Part shown: piece by piece, positions 35,619 to 43,664 of the stretch
How positions within the stretch are numbered: the stretch's first letter is position 1
Layout of the letters: every line of letters starts with the position of its first letter
NCBI GenBank assembly: GCA_019414045.1
Contig: DXMW01000024.1
Span: 62,001 to 126,000 of the forward strand
Direction of reading: 5' to 3'
Length of the DNA: 64,000 nt
Source: Collinsella sp.
Lineage (GTDB): Bacteria; Actinomycetota; Coriobacteriia; Coriobacteriales; Coriobacteriaceae
Notes under the pieces: model-generated
What the model was told of the DNA's origin: nothing
Database searches by the model: none
What the model saw: only the letters and a program-made list of their open reading frames with translations
Translations under genes and position numbers: made by a program

Positions 35619-37382
35619 ATGAAGGCACTCTACAATGACGGTTCGGTGGCCGAGCTCCCGCAGGACGAGGTCACGCACGTCATCCGCCACTCTGCCGCGC
35701 ATATCATGGCGCAGGCCATCAAGCGCCTGTACCCCGAGGCCGACTTTGCCTACGGCCCCGCGACCGACAACGGCTTCTACTACGACGTCGACCTGCCCGA
35801 GGGCGTCAAGATCAGCGAGGACGATTTCCCTGCGATCGAGGCCGAGATGAAAAAGATCGTCAAGGAGAACCTCAAGTTCACCGTGTACGAGAAGCCCCGC
35901 GCCGAGGCCATCGCCCTTATGGAGGAGCGTGGCGAGAAGTACAAGGTCGAGCACATCGGCGACCTGGACGACGACGCCCGCATCACCTTCTACCAGCAGG
36001 GCGACTACATCGACATGTGTGTCGGCCCCCACATCTGCTACACCAAGGCCCTCAAGGCCTTTAAGCTCACCGGCGTCTCGGGCGCTTACTGGAAGGGCGA
36101 CAAGGACAACAAGATGCTCACCCGCATCAACGGCGTCGCCTTTGCCACCAAGGAAGAGCTCGACGAGCACATGCACATGCTAGAGGAGGCCAAGAAGCGC
36201 GACCACCGCAAGATCGGCCGCGAGATGGACCTCTTTATGATGCGCGACGAGGCCCCCGGCTTCCCGTTCTTCCTGCCCAACGGCATGATCCTTAAGAACA
36301 CGCTGCTGGACTACTGGCGCGAGATTCACCACAAGGCCGGCTACGTGGAGATCTCCACGCCGCTCATCATGAACAAGCAGCTGTGGAAGACCTCGGGCCA
36401 CTGGGACCACTACAAGGACAACATGTACTCCACCGTCATCGACGACGAAGAGTACTGCATTAAGCCCATGAACTGCCCGGGCGGCGTGCTGGTGTACGCG
36501 AGCAAGCCGCACTCATACCGCGAGCTGCCTATCCGCGCCGGCGAGATCGGCCTGGTGCACCGCCACGAGCTGCGCGGCGCCCTGCACGGCCTGTTCCGCG
36601 TGCGCTGCTTTAACCAGGACGATGCCCACCTGTTTGTGCGCCCCGACCAGTTGACCGACGAGATCGTGGGCGTAGTCAACCTCATCGACTCCGTGTACCA
36701 AAAGTTTGGCTTTAAGTACCACGTAGAGCTTTCCACCCGCCCCGAGGACTCCATGGGCTCCGACGAGGACTGGGCGCGCGCCGAGGAGGGTCTGCGCACC
36801 GCTCTGGAGCAGCTGCACATGGACTACGAGGTCAACGAGGGCGACGGCGCCTTCTACGGTCCCAAGATCGACTTCCACCTGGAGGACTCGCTCGGTCGCA
36901 CCTGGCAGTGCGGTACCGTGCAGCTCGACTTCCAGATGCCGCTCAACTTTAACCTGGAGTACGTGGACGCCGACGGCACCAAGAAGCGCCCCATCATGCT
37001 GCACCGCGTGTGCTTTGGCTCTATCGAGCGCTTCATCGGTATTCTGATTGAGCACTTTGCCGGCAAGTTCCCCACCTGGCTGGCTCCCGTACAGGTCAAG
37101 GCACTTCCCGTCTCTGAGAAGAGCCGCGACTACGCCCACGAGGTTTGCGCCAAGCTGGAAGAGGCCGGCATTCGCGTGGTCTGCGACGACCGCGACGAGA
37201 AGATCGGCTACAAAATCCGCGAGGCCCGCAGCATCGATCGCGTACCCTACATGCTCATTCTGGGCGAGAAGGAGGTCGAGGCCGGCAACATCTCCGTCCG
37301 CGATCGTTCCAACGAGACCGTTCAGATGAGCGTTGACGAGTTTGTTGCCAAGGTGACCGAGGAGATCAAGACTCGCGCCTAA
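35619..37382 (+). CDS. thrS: Threonyl-tRNA synthetase
   Basis: The 587-residue class II synthetase charges tRNA-Thr. The editing/second additional domain includes HSAAHIMAQAIKRLYP. Motif 2 is FRVRCFNQDDAHLF, the zinc-binding cysteine is in MNCPGGVLVYAS, and motif 3 is HRVCFGSIERFIGILIEHF. The anticodon-binding domain is at the end (APVQVKALPVSEKS). It is shorter than the roughly 640-residue E. coli enzyme because the N-terminal TGS domain is nearly absent (the editing domain begins by residue 25). ATG 35619 has a strong AGAGGAGAAA site. No T-box is visible upstream. Confidence 0.95.
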   Translation: MKALYNDGSVAELPQDEVTHVIRHSAAHIMAQAIKRLYPEADFAYGPATDNGFYYDVDLPEGVKISEDDFPAIEAEMKKIVKENLKFTVYEKPRAEAIALMEERGEKYKVEHIGDLDDDARITFYQQGDYIDMCVGPHICYTKALKAFKLTGVSGAYWKGDKDNKMLTRINGVAFATKEELDEHMHMLEEAKKRDHRKIGREMDLFMMRDEAPGFPFFLPNGMILKNTLLDYWREIHHKAGYVEISTPLIMNKQLWKTSGHWDHYKDNMYSTVIDDEEYCIKPMNCPGGVLVYASKPHSYRELPIRAGEIGLVHRHELRGALHGLFRVRCFNQDDAHLFVRPDQLTDEIVGVVNLIDSVYQKFGFKYHVELSTRPEDSMGSDEDWARAEEGLRTALEQLHMDYEVNEGDGAFYGPKIDFHLEDSLGRTWQCGTVQLDFQMPLNFNLEYVDADGTKKRPIMLHRVCFGSIERFIGILIEHFAGKFPTWLAPVQVKALPVSEKSRDYAHEVCAKLEEAGIRVVCDDRDEKIGYKIREARSIDRVPYMLILGEKEVEAGNISVRDRSNETVQMSVDEFVAKVTEEIKTRA

Positions 37383-37404
37383 GGCAAGCTGCACAACAAT
37401 TAAC

Positions 37405-37440
37405 AAAGGCGACCGTCCACAAAGGGCGGTCGCCTTTTTT
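37405..37440 (+). terminator. Rho-independent terminator of thrS
   Basis: AAAGGCGACCGTCC pairs with GGGCGGTCGCCTTT around ACAAA, followed by TTTTTT. Confidence 0.92.
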
Positions 37441-37454
37441 CTTACCAAAATAAG

Positions 37455-37483
37455 AAAAGCCGCTGGTTGAGCGGCTTTTTTTG
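37455..37483 (+). terminator. Second terminator between thrS and the capsule locus
   Basis: AAAAGCCGCT pairs with AGCGGCTTTT around GGTTG, followed by more T. Tandem terminators isolate the capsule promoter from thrS readthrough. Confidence 0.88.
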
Positions 37484-37490
37484 TTGCACA

Positions 37491-37621
37491 AAAAGGTACA
37501 GGTTTTTGTAGAGGGGTATGGAGATGTATCTACCGGCAGTGCATTTTGTGTAATCTGGACAAACGCTGATTAATTGCTCGTATAATGGCCTATGTCGAAA
37601 GATACAAAAACCTGTACTTTT
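37491..37621 (+). repeat. Inverted repeat, family 2, copy 2, flanking the capsule promoter
   Basis: AAAAGGTACAGGTTTTTGTA (37491-37510) and TACAAAAACCTGTACTTTT (37603-37621) are inverted copies with a perfect 15-base core. The left arm matches AAAAGGGACAGGTTTATTTT at 11501 in 17 of 20 positions, and the G to T change is compensated in the right arm. The enclosed 92 bases hold the capsule promoter. The right arm would lie near the 5' end of the mRNA. Confidence 0.75.
37558..37586 (+). promoter_or_regulatory. Promoter of the capsule operon
   Basis: A perfect TATAAT at 37581-37586 and a -35-like GACAAA at 37558-37563 are spaced by 17 bases. Transcription would start near 37593 and run through a leader of about 115 bases before the antiterminator gene. 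Confidence 0.6.
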
Positions 37622-37709
37622 GCGACTGCGCCTAGCTGCGAGCGAGAAGCCTGTTCTAAACGCCCCTGCATTTGCGTGCATCGCAAAACCAAAAAGAGGG
37701 GGCGAGAAC

Positions 37710-38300
37710 ATGGAGCAGATGGCACGGCGCCAAGAGCAGCTGCCGGGCGCATTTAACGGTGTCACCACCAACAGCCAGCACGGCCGCGTCCGCTGGTATC
37801 TGGTCCACACCCCCAACGGAAAAGAGCGCGAGACCTGCGAAAAGGTCCGCCGAATTATCCCGCACGAGCTGATGCAGAACGCTTTTGTGATGCAAAAGGA
37901 GTTCTGGTTTAAGCGGGACGGTGCCTGGTCGCTCCAAACCAAACCCATGTACAAGGAATATTTCTTCGTCGCCACGCACGATGTCGCAGCGCTTGATAGG
38001 GCCCTGGCCCAGCTGAGCTTTGGCTGCCGCATCGCCGGCAGTAGGGAGCGGGCGTACATGCCCATGCCGGACGATGCGCAGGATTGGTACCGCAGCGTGT
38101 TGGATGACGACGGTGTGGTGCGCAACAGCGTGGCGCGCATAGAAGACGGCGTGTTGCACATAGAGCAGGGTCCCTTGGTGGGGCAAGAGGCCCGTGTAAA
38201 GAAGATCGATCGTCATAAGCGCTGGTGCCTGGTGGATGTGGGCGATGGTGGCTCCACATTTAGGGAGCTGCTACCGCTTGACGTGCCCAGCAAAACGTAA
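37710..38300 (+). CDS. NusG/LoaP-type transcription antiterminator
   Basis: This 196-residue specialised NusG paralogue has an NGN domain (about 30-125, VRWYLVHTPNGKERETCEKV). A KOW domain ends the protein (about 150-190, IEQGPLVGQEARVKKIDRHK). It heads the polysaccharide operon in the position typical of LoaP or UpxY-like factors, which suppress termination across long biosynthetic operons. ATG 37710 is chosen for AAGAGGGGGCGAG upstream and because the family begins just before the NGN domain. An internal ATG-less upstream extension is possible. The promoter and inverted repeat lie directly upstream. Confidence 0.82.
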   Translation: MEQMARRQEQLPGAFNGVTTNSQHGRVRWYLVHTPNGKERETCEKVRRIIPHELMQNAFVMQKEFWFKRDGAWSLQTKPMYKEYFFVATHDVAALDRALAQLSFGCRIAGSRERAYMPMPDDAQDWYRSVLDDDGVVRNSVARIEDGVLHIEQGPLVGQEARVKKIDRHKRWCLVDVGDGGSTFRELLPLDVPSKT

Positions 38301-38346
38301 GGGAGACGTTGCACCGGCAAATTACTTGGTTTTTGGATTCATAGAT

Positions 38347-38354
38347 GGGGGGGG
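38347..38354 (+). repeat. G8 tract at the start of the priming glycosyltransferase
   Basis: Eight G follow an AT, so ATG 38345 leads straight into the tract. With eight G that ATG meets a stop after nine codons. With nine G it would be in frame with the sugar transferase at 38383. Confidence 0.8.
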
Positions 38355-38382
38355 TCCTGGGGACAGGAACGTAAGTTTTATT

Positions 38383-39183
38383 GTGGCTGCTAAAGAAGTA
38401 ACAGAGAATAATGCGCCCGTGGGGGCGACGCTCATTGCTCGGGCCATGGACCGGCGCAAGGGCACGGCGGGTGCTGGGGTCGGCTCCGCTGCAAACACGG
38501 GTGCGGTGAGCCTCCCGGGCTCGCCCGAGTTCGCTGCAGAGTCCCGTGCGCTCGACACGCGATCGCTTGGCTACCGCTTCGTGAAGCGCACGTTCGACAT
38601 CGCGTTCAGTGCGTGCGTCTGCGTCGTGGCTCTTATCCCTGGCACGGTTCTTTGCGCGTTCATTGCGGCCGACACCAAGGGTGCTCCCATCTATGCGCAC
38701 GAGCGGGCTGGGCGCTTCGGTCGCCCCATCCGCGTGCTCAAGTTCCGCTCCATGGTCGCCGACGCCAACGACGTGGAGAAGTACCTCAGCCCCGAGCAGA
38801 TCGAGGAGTGGCACCGCGAGCGGAAGGTCACAAACGATCCCCGCATCACCAAGCTAGGCCGCGTCCTGCGCAAGACTTCCCTGGACGAGCTGCCCCAGTT
38901 CTTCAACGTGCTCGCGGGCCAGCTCTCCGTCATCGGCCCTCGCGCCATCACCTACGAGGAGCTCGGGAACTTTACGCACGAGCAACAGGTGCAGGTGCTT
39001 GCCGTCCCGCAGGGCATTACCGGTGCCTGGCAGTCGGGCCCGCGCAACCTCGCGACCTTCGAGAACGGCCTGCGCCAGGAGTTCGAGCTTGCCTACGCGA
39101 AGGGTGCCAGCCTCAAGGCAGACTGGAAGGTCTTCTTCAAGACCTTTGGCGTCATGTTCGGCAAGAAGAAGACGGGGAGGTAG
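38383..39183 (+). CDS. Undecaprenyl-phosphate sugar phosphotransferase (priming glycosyltransferase)
   Basis: This polyprenol-phosphate hexose-1-phosphate transferase starts the repeat unit on the lipid carrier. A membrane anchor (about 68-92, FDIAFSACVCVVALIPGTVL) is followed by the catalytic domain. Family motifs are GRFGRPIRVLKFRSMVADAN, RITKLGRVLRKTSLDELPQF, NVLAGQLSVIGPRAI and GITGAWQSGPRN. The start is not clear. GTG 38383 is in frame but has no good ribosome site, and the G8 tract just upstream could switch an ATG start. A longer reading frame extends back over the antiterminator gene. It lies 82 bases after that gene. Confidence 0.85.
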   Translation: MAAKEVTENNAPVGATLIARAMDRRKGTAGAGVGSAANTGAVSLPGSPEFAAESRALDTRSLGYRFVKRTFDIAFSACVCVVALIPGTVLCAFIAADTKGAPIYAHERAGRFGRPIRVLKFRSMVADANDVEKYLSPEQIEEWHRERKVTNDPRITKLGRVLRKTSLDELPQFFNVLAGQLSVIGPRAITYEELGNFTHEQQVQVLAVPQGITGAWQSGPRNLATFENGLRQEFELAYAKGASLKADWKVFFKTFGVMFGKKKTGR

Positions 39184-39186
39184 CGC

Positions 39187-40104
39187 ATGAGTGCTGACAA
39201 ACCCCTCGTCTCGATCGTGGTGCCGACCTACAAGCGCTCTGACAGGATTCGCGTGGCCCTGGACTCAATCGCCGCGCAGGACTACGGCGCGGAGAACATC
39301 GAACTGATTGTAGTGAGCGACAATCGGCCGGAGTGGCCGGAAAGCGCCGAGACCGACGCGGCGGTCGCCCCCTATGCCGCGAGCCTTCCGCACTTTAGGC
39401 TGCTGCACACCTCCGGCCAGACCGGCGGCGGGGCGGCGCGCAACTACGCCTGCCGCCAGGCGACGGGCGAGTACCTCACGTTCCTCGACGATGACGACGA
39501 GTTCCTGCCTGACAAGGTGTCCACCCAGGTCGCCTTCATGCAGGAAAACTCCCTCGACATGAGCTGGCAGGATGTCTCGTGGTATGACGAACGTGGCCGG
39601 CTTGTGGAGCACCGCAGGCTCGACCATTGCGAGGACTTCTCCACCGAGGGTCTGCTGCGCGCGCACCTCCTAACGCCGATAAGCCCAACGGCCATCTATA
39701 TGCTCAGGCGCGACCTGTTCGACCGCACTGAGGGTTTCGGCGAGGTGGCGACCGGCCAAGACTGGTGGCTGATGCTGCGCTGCATAGAGGCTGGCGCCCA
39801 CATGGGCTACATGCCCGAGGTGCACGTGAGGCAGTACCTCCATTCCGGCGAGAGGCTCTCGCTTGGCAAGAACAAGGTAAACGGCGAGGTCGCAAGGCAC
39901 GAGGTGGTGCGCGGCTACTACCCGCGCCTCAGCAAGAAGGATGTGCGCTACATCGAATTTCGCCACAACGCCGTGCTCGCCTTCGCTATGAAGCGCAGCA
40001 ACCAGCCAGGCCAGGCTGTGATTTACGCCTTAAAGGCCATTGCCTCATCGCCCGCCGCCTGCGTCTCTGAGGCGCTGAAGTTCTTCGGCAAGGCGAAATC
40101 CTAA
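39187..40104 (+). CDS. Glycosyltransferase family 2 protein
   Basis: The 305-residue GT-A enzyme adds a sugar from a nucleotide donor on the cytosolic face. The N-terminus is VSIVVPTYKRSDRIRVALDS, the metal-binding motif is LTFLDDDDEFLPDK (about residue 100), and GGAARNYACRQATGEY precedes it. A later GQDWWLML segment is typical. The donor and acceptor are unknown. It starts 3 bases after the priming transferase, with GGGGAGG upstream. Confidence 0.85.
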   Translation: MSADKPLVSIVVPTYKRSDRIRVALDSIAAQDYGAENIELIVVSDNRPEWPESAETDAAVAPYAASLPHFRLLHTSGQTGGGAARNYACRQATGEYLTFLDDDDEFLPDKVSTQVAFMQENSLDMSWQDVSWYDERGRLVEHRRLDHCEDFSTEGLLRAHLLTPISPTAIYMLRRDLFDRTEGFGEVATGQDWWLMLRCIEAGAHMGYMPEVHVRQYLHSGERLSLGKNKVNGEVARHEVVRGYYPRLSKKDVRYIEFRHNAVLAFAMKRSNQPGQAVIYALKAIASSPAACVSEALKFFGKAKS

Positions 40105-40147
40105 CTATTTCATATGTGTGCCTGCTCTTAACGAAAGGTTGAATGAT

Positions 40148-41419
40148 ATGTCCGAAAAAATGAAGATAGCAGTCGCCGGCACCGGCTATGTGGGGCTCTC
40201 GTTGGCCGTTCTGCTCTCGCAGCACAACGAGGTGCGCGCGCTCGACATCGTCTCCGAGAAGGTAGAGAAGATTAACGCTTTTCAGTCGCCCATCCAGGAC
40301 GACGAGATTGAGCTCTTCCTGGCCGAGGCTAAGGCGGGCACGAGGAAGCTCGACCTGCATGCAACCGTGGACGTCGCCGAGGCCTATACAGGCGCGGATT
40401 TCGCCATCGTGGCCACGCCAACGAACTACGACTCGGACCGCAACTTTTTCGACACCTCGTCTGTTGAAGCCGCAATTTCGGCAATCCGCTCGGTGAACCC
40501 GACGGCCTGGATTGTCATCAAGTCGACCATCCCTGTGGGTTACACTTCGTCGCTTCGCGAGACGCTTGGCGACAGCCGCATCATCTTCAGCCCCGAGTTC
40601 CTTCGAGAGAGCAAGGCGCTCTACGATAATTTGCACCCTAGCCGCATCGTTGTGGGCGCGCCCAAGGACGACGAGGAAGCTGTGAAGGCCGCAAAGACGT
40701 TTGCTGGGCTGCTCGCCCAAGGCGTCGGCCCCGCCGAGCTTGAGCGCACCAACCCTGATGGCACGACGGGCATCCCGCAGCTCGTTCTTGGTACCACCGA
40801 GGCGGAGGCCGTGAAGCTGTTCGCCAACACCTACCTGGCACTTCGCGTGGCGTACTTCAATGAGCTGGACACTTACTGCGAGATGAGGGGACTCAACACC
40901 AAGGACGTCATCGATGGCGTGTGCCTAGAGCCCCGCATTGGCTCCCACTACAACAACCCCTCCTTCGGCTACGGCGGCTACTGCCTGCCCAAGGACACCA
41001 AGCAGTTGCTGGCCAACTATAAGGACGTGCCTCAGAACCTTATCGAGGCCATCGTCGATGCCAACCGCACTCGCAAGGACTACATTGCAGACGAGGTACT
41101 GCAACTGCTGTGGGACAAGGTATACGAAGGCAAGGAGAAGCCCGTGGCGGGCGTGTACCGCCTGACCATGAAGTCGAACTCCGACAATTTCCGCGCCAGT
41201 TCCATCCAGGGCGTTATGAAGCGCGTGAAGGCCAAGGGAGTGCCGGTCGTTGTCTACGAGCCAACGCTGGACGCGCCGGAATTCTTCGGTTCCGAGGTGA
41301 CGCATGACCTTGAGAAGTTCAAGGCCGAGTGCGACGTGATCATTGCCAACCGGTGGAGCGACGATCTGGCCGATGTTGCCGGCAAGGTGTATACCCGCGA
41401 CCTATTCAAGAGGGATTAG
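40148..41419 (+). CDS. ugd: UDP-glucose 6-dehydrogenase family protein
   Basis: The 423-residue enzyme oxidises UDP-glucose to UDP-glucuronate with two NAD. The Rossmann motif is KIAVAGTGYVGLSLAVLLS. PEFLRESKALYDNLHPSRIVVG, the central dimer helix and the catalytic cysteine in GGYCLPKDTKQLL (about residue 278) follow the family order. The substrate fits the C5- and C4-uronate epimerase genes downstream, but other nucleotide-sugar dehydrogenases share the fold. ATG 40148 has CGAAAGG at the right distance. Confidence 0.87.
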   Translation: MSEKMKIAVAGTGYVGLSLAVLLSQHNEVRALDIVSEKVEKINAFQSPIQDDEIELFLAEAKAGTRKLDLHATVDVAEAYTGADFAIVATPTNYDSDRNFFDTSSVEAAISAIRSVNPTAWIVIKSTIPVGYTSSLRETLGDSRIIFSPEFLRESKALYDNLHPSRIVVGAPKDDEEAVKAAKTFAGLLAQGVGPAELERTNPDGTTGIPQLVLGTTEAEAVKLFANTYLALRVAYFNELDTYCEMRGLNTKDVIDGVCLEPRIGSHYNNPSFGYGGYCLPKDTKQLLANYKDVPQNLIEAIVDANRTRKDYIADEVLQLLWDKVYEGKEKPVAGVYRLTMKSNSDNFRASSIQGVMKRVKAKGVPVVVYEPTLDAPEFFGSEVTHDLEKFKAECDVIIANRWSDDLADVAGKVYTRDLFKRD

Positions 41420-41424
41420 TATTT

Positions 41425-42717
41425 GTGGCGATTACTGCTGATAAAAAAAAGAGACGGCTGCTCCTTCTGACGAGGAGGTTCCCCTTTAACCGCGGCGAGG
41501 TCGCCGCTGAGTCCTATCTCGAGAACGAGATAGGCGTTCTTTCGACCTATTTCGACGAGGTGCTCGCCGTGGGGACCGAGGCGCAGCCGGGTGACGCGCC
41601 CACCTGCGCGCTGCCGGGCAATGTGACGCCCCTGGCCTTGGGTTGCGGTAATACCTCCAAGGACAAGGCTTTGCTTGCAGTCAAAGGGATCGCGTTTCCC
41701 CTTTTGGGCGGTGCGGACGTTCGTGAGGCCTATGCCACAGAATCCGTTCATGGAATCGGAAAGCGCGTGTTTCGGGGCTACTTTGCCGCGAGGGCGAAGG
41801 CAAAGGCGGACGTGCTTGCGGAGGAACTGGTCCGCTTTGGCTTTGAGCCCACGCACATATACAGCTTTTGGCTTTACGACACCGCTTTGGTCGCTGCTTG
41901 GCTGACCGGCACGTACCCATGTGCACGCGCCGTTGCGCGTGCACATGGGTACGATCTGTATGCAGATCGTACCGATGTGCATTATTTGCCCTTCCGGGGA
42001 TACCTCCTATCCAAGCTTTCCGGAGTGCTTCCCTGCTCGAAAGACGGGGAGGAATACATAAACGCGAACTGGCCGGGCCATGAGGGCAAGGTGACGACCT
42101 CCTATCTCGGAACGCGGGAGATGCCAGACAAGTCCGGCGAGCCGTTGACCTGCCCGTTGCGGGTCGTCTCGTGCTCGCGTATTGTCGACGTTAAGCGCGT
42201 GCCTCTTCTTGCTAAGGCTGTCACCCTTCTTGATGCCGAAGGGCTTCGCGTCGAATGGACCCATTACGGCGACGGCCCACAGCTCGAGGAGGCGAGGGCC
42301 GCCTGCTCGTTGCTGACGCACTCCACCGCGAAGTTCGCGGGGGCTTTGCCGAACGACGCGCTTTTGGGGGAGTACGCAGCGAAGCATTTCGACGTCTTCG
42401 TGAACGTCTCGTCAAGCGAGGGCCTGCCGCTTTCGATCATGGAGGCCTGCGGATTCGGCATTCCCGTCATCGCCACGGACGTTGGCGGAACCCACGAGAT
42501 AGTAAGCGATGGCGTCAACGGCTTTCTCCTACCTAGCGACTGTGGACCGGAAGATGTCGCCGCGGCCATAAAGCGATTCGTCTTTTTGGGCAAGGCCGAA
42601 GGGTCTTCTATGAGGCGCGCTGCAAGGGCCGTTTGGGAGAGGGACTTCCGTTTGGAGGCCAACGTGGAGGGGCTTGTGCGCTCGCTCGGAGTCGATTACA
42701 GAAACGAAGGTGAATGA
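41425..42717 (+). CDS. Glycosyltransferase family 4 protein
   Basis: The protein (about 430 residues) has a GT-B fold. The donor-site region holds RVVSCSRIVDVKRVPLLAKA, the phosphate-binding EGLPLSIMEACGFGIPVIAT and GVNGFLLP. The N-terminal part is divergent. GTG 41425 is used, with AGAGGGA upstream. An ATG further upstream overlaps the dehydrogenase gene and lacks a site. It ends inside the start of the next gene (ATGATG at 42714). Confidence 0.85.
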   Translation: MAITADKKKRRLLLLTRRFPFNRGEVAAESYLENEIGVLSTYFDEVLAVGTEAQPGDAPTCALPGNVTPLALGCGNTSKDKALLAVKGIAFPLLGGADVREAYATESVHGIGKRVFRGYFAARAKAKADVLAEELVRFGFEPTHIYSFWLYDTALVAAWLTGTYPCARAVARAHGYDLYADRTDVHYLPFRGYLLSKLSGVLPCSKDGEEYINANWPGHEGKVTTSYLGTREMPDKSGEPLTCPLRVVSCSRIVDVKRVPLLAKAVTLLDAEGLRVEWTHYGDGPQLEEARAACSLLTHSTAKFAGALPNDALLGEYAAKHFDVFVNVSSSEGLPLSIMEACGFGIPVIATDVGGTHEIVSDGVNGFLLPSDCGPEDVAAAIKRFVFLGKAEGSSMRRAARAVWERDFRLEANVEGLVRSLGVDYRNEGE

Positions 42718-43664
42718 TGGGCCAGATTGCGCAGAAGATGACCATGCTCAAAAGGTGGAGCAAAATGCTCACTGGCAAGACGGCTGTGGCCGTAGAGCAG
42801 AGCATGGGCAGGGCCTATAATGTCGGACAGTTGTCCGGGTACTACAACGATTTGACCGGCAAGGTCACTGGCAGTACTCTGCTCGACGAGGGCGGTGTCC
42901 CTGTTAGCGTCATCGCCGGTGGGGCGCGGGTGCATTTCCCCATCGCCATTTTCCAATACGGTTTGGGCTGTTACGACTTGAGCATTCTCAGGTCGGATGA
43001 AGTTGAGCGCTTTCTCGACGCACTAAGGGTATGCTCGGATTGGGCGATCGGCGCCCAGCGGGATGACGGCTCTTGGGACGCATTTGGTCCGATAGGCAGC
43101 GCTAAGTACTCCGTCTCCTCGATGGCCCAAGGCGAGGGGTGCTCGATGCTGCTGAGGGCCCATGCGGCTTTCGGGGACGAGTGCTATAGAGTTGCGGCGC
43201 TGAAAGCTGCCGAGTTCATGCTTATCGACATGGACAATGGCGGCGTGTCGTCGCATGACGGGGGAGAACTGTTCCTGGAGGAGTACCCTCAACGCCCCAG
43301 GCGCAGTGTCATGAACGGTTGGGTGTTTAGCCTTTTCGGTCTCTATGACGCATCGTTGGTCGACGCGCGCTTCGCCGGGCCATTCAAGCACTCTGCGGAG
43401 ACGTTGGCTTGCCATTTGGATGACTACGACGCCGGCTTCTGGTCTTATTACGACATGGAAAAGCGTATCGCCTCTCCCGCCTACCATCATCTACATATAG
43501 CGCAGCTCCGCGCAATGGCGGATCTTTCAGGCGACGCAAGGTTCGCGGTGAAGGCCGAGGTATACGAGCGCTATCAGGAATCTCCGGCCAACCGCAGGAA
43601 GGCGATTGCTAAAAAGGCGCTGCAGAAGCTGATCGAGAAATCCGATGCGGTGATCGTCCAATGA
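42714..43664 (+). CDS. Probable D-glucuronyl C5-epimerase domain protein
   Basis: The 316-residue protein resembles the C-terminal catalytic domain of glucuronyl C5-epimerases, which turn glucuronate into iduronate within a polymer. Recognised segments are SSMAQGEGCSMLLRAHAAFG, HDGGELFLEEYPQRPR, VMNGWVFSLFGLYDAS and GFWSYYDMEKRIASPAYHHL followed by HIAQLRAM. The tyrosines in these blocks lie where the animal enzymes have catalytic residues. There is no signal peptide, so it may act on lipid-linked chains inside the cell, or use a non-classical arrangement. It overlaps both neighbours by 4 bases and sits in the capsule operon. The activity is inferred. Confidence 0.72.
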   Translation: MMGQIAQKMTMLKRWSKMLTGKTAVAVEQSMGRAYNVGQLSGYYNDLTGKVTGSTLLDEGGVPVSVIAGGARVHFPIAIFQYGLGCYDLSILRSDEVERFLDALRVCSDWAIGAQRDDGSWDAFGPIGSAKYSVSSMAQGEGCSMLLRAHAAFGDECYRVAALKAAEFMLIDMDNGGVSSHDGGELFLEEYPQRPRRSVMNGWVFSLFGLYDASLVDARFAGPFKHSAETLACHLDDYDAGFWSYYDMEKRIASPAYHHLHIAQLRAMADLSGDARFAVKAEVYERYQESPANRRKAIAKKALQKLIEKSDAVIVQ

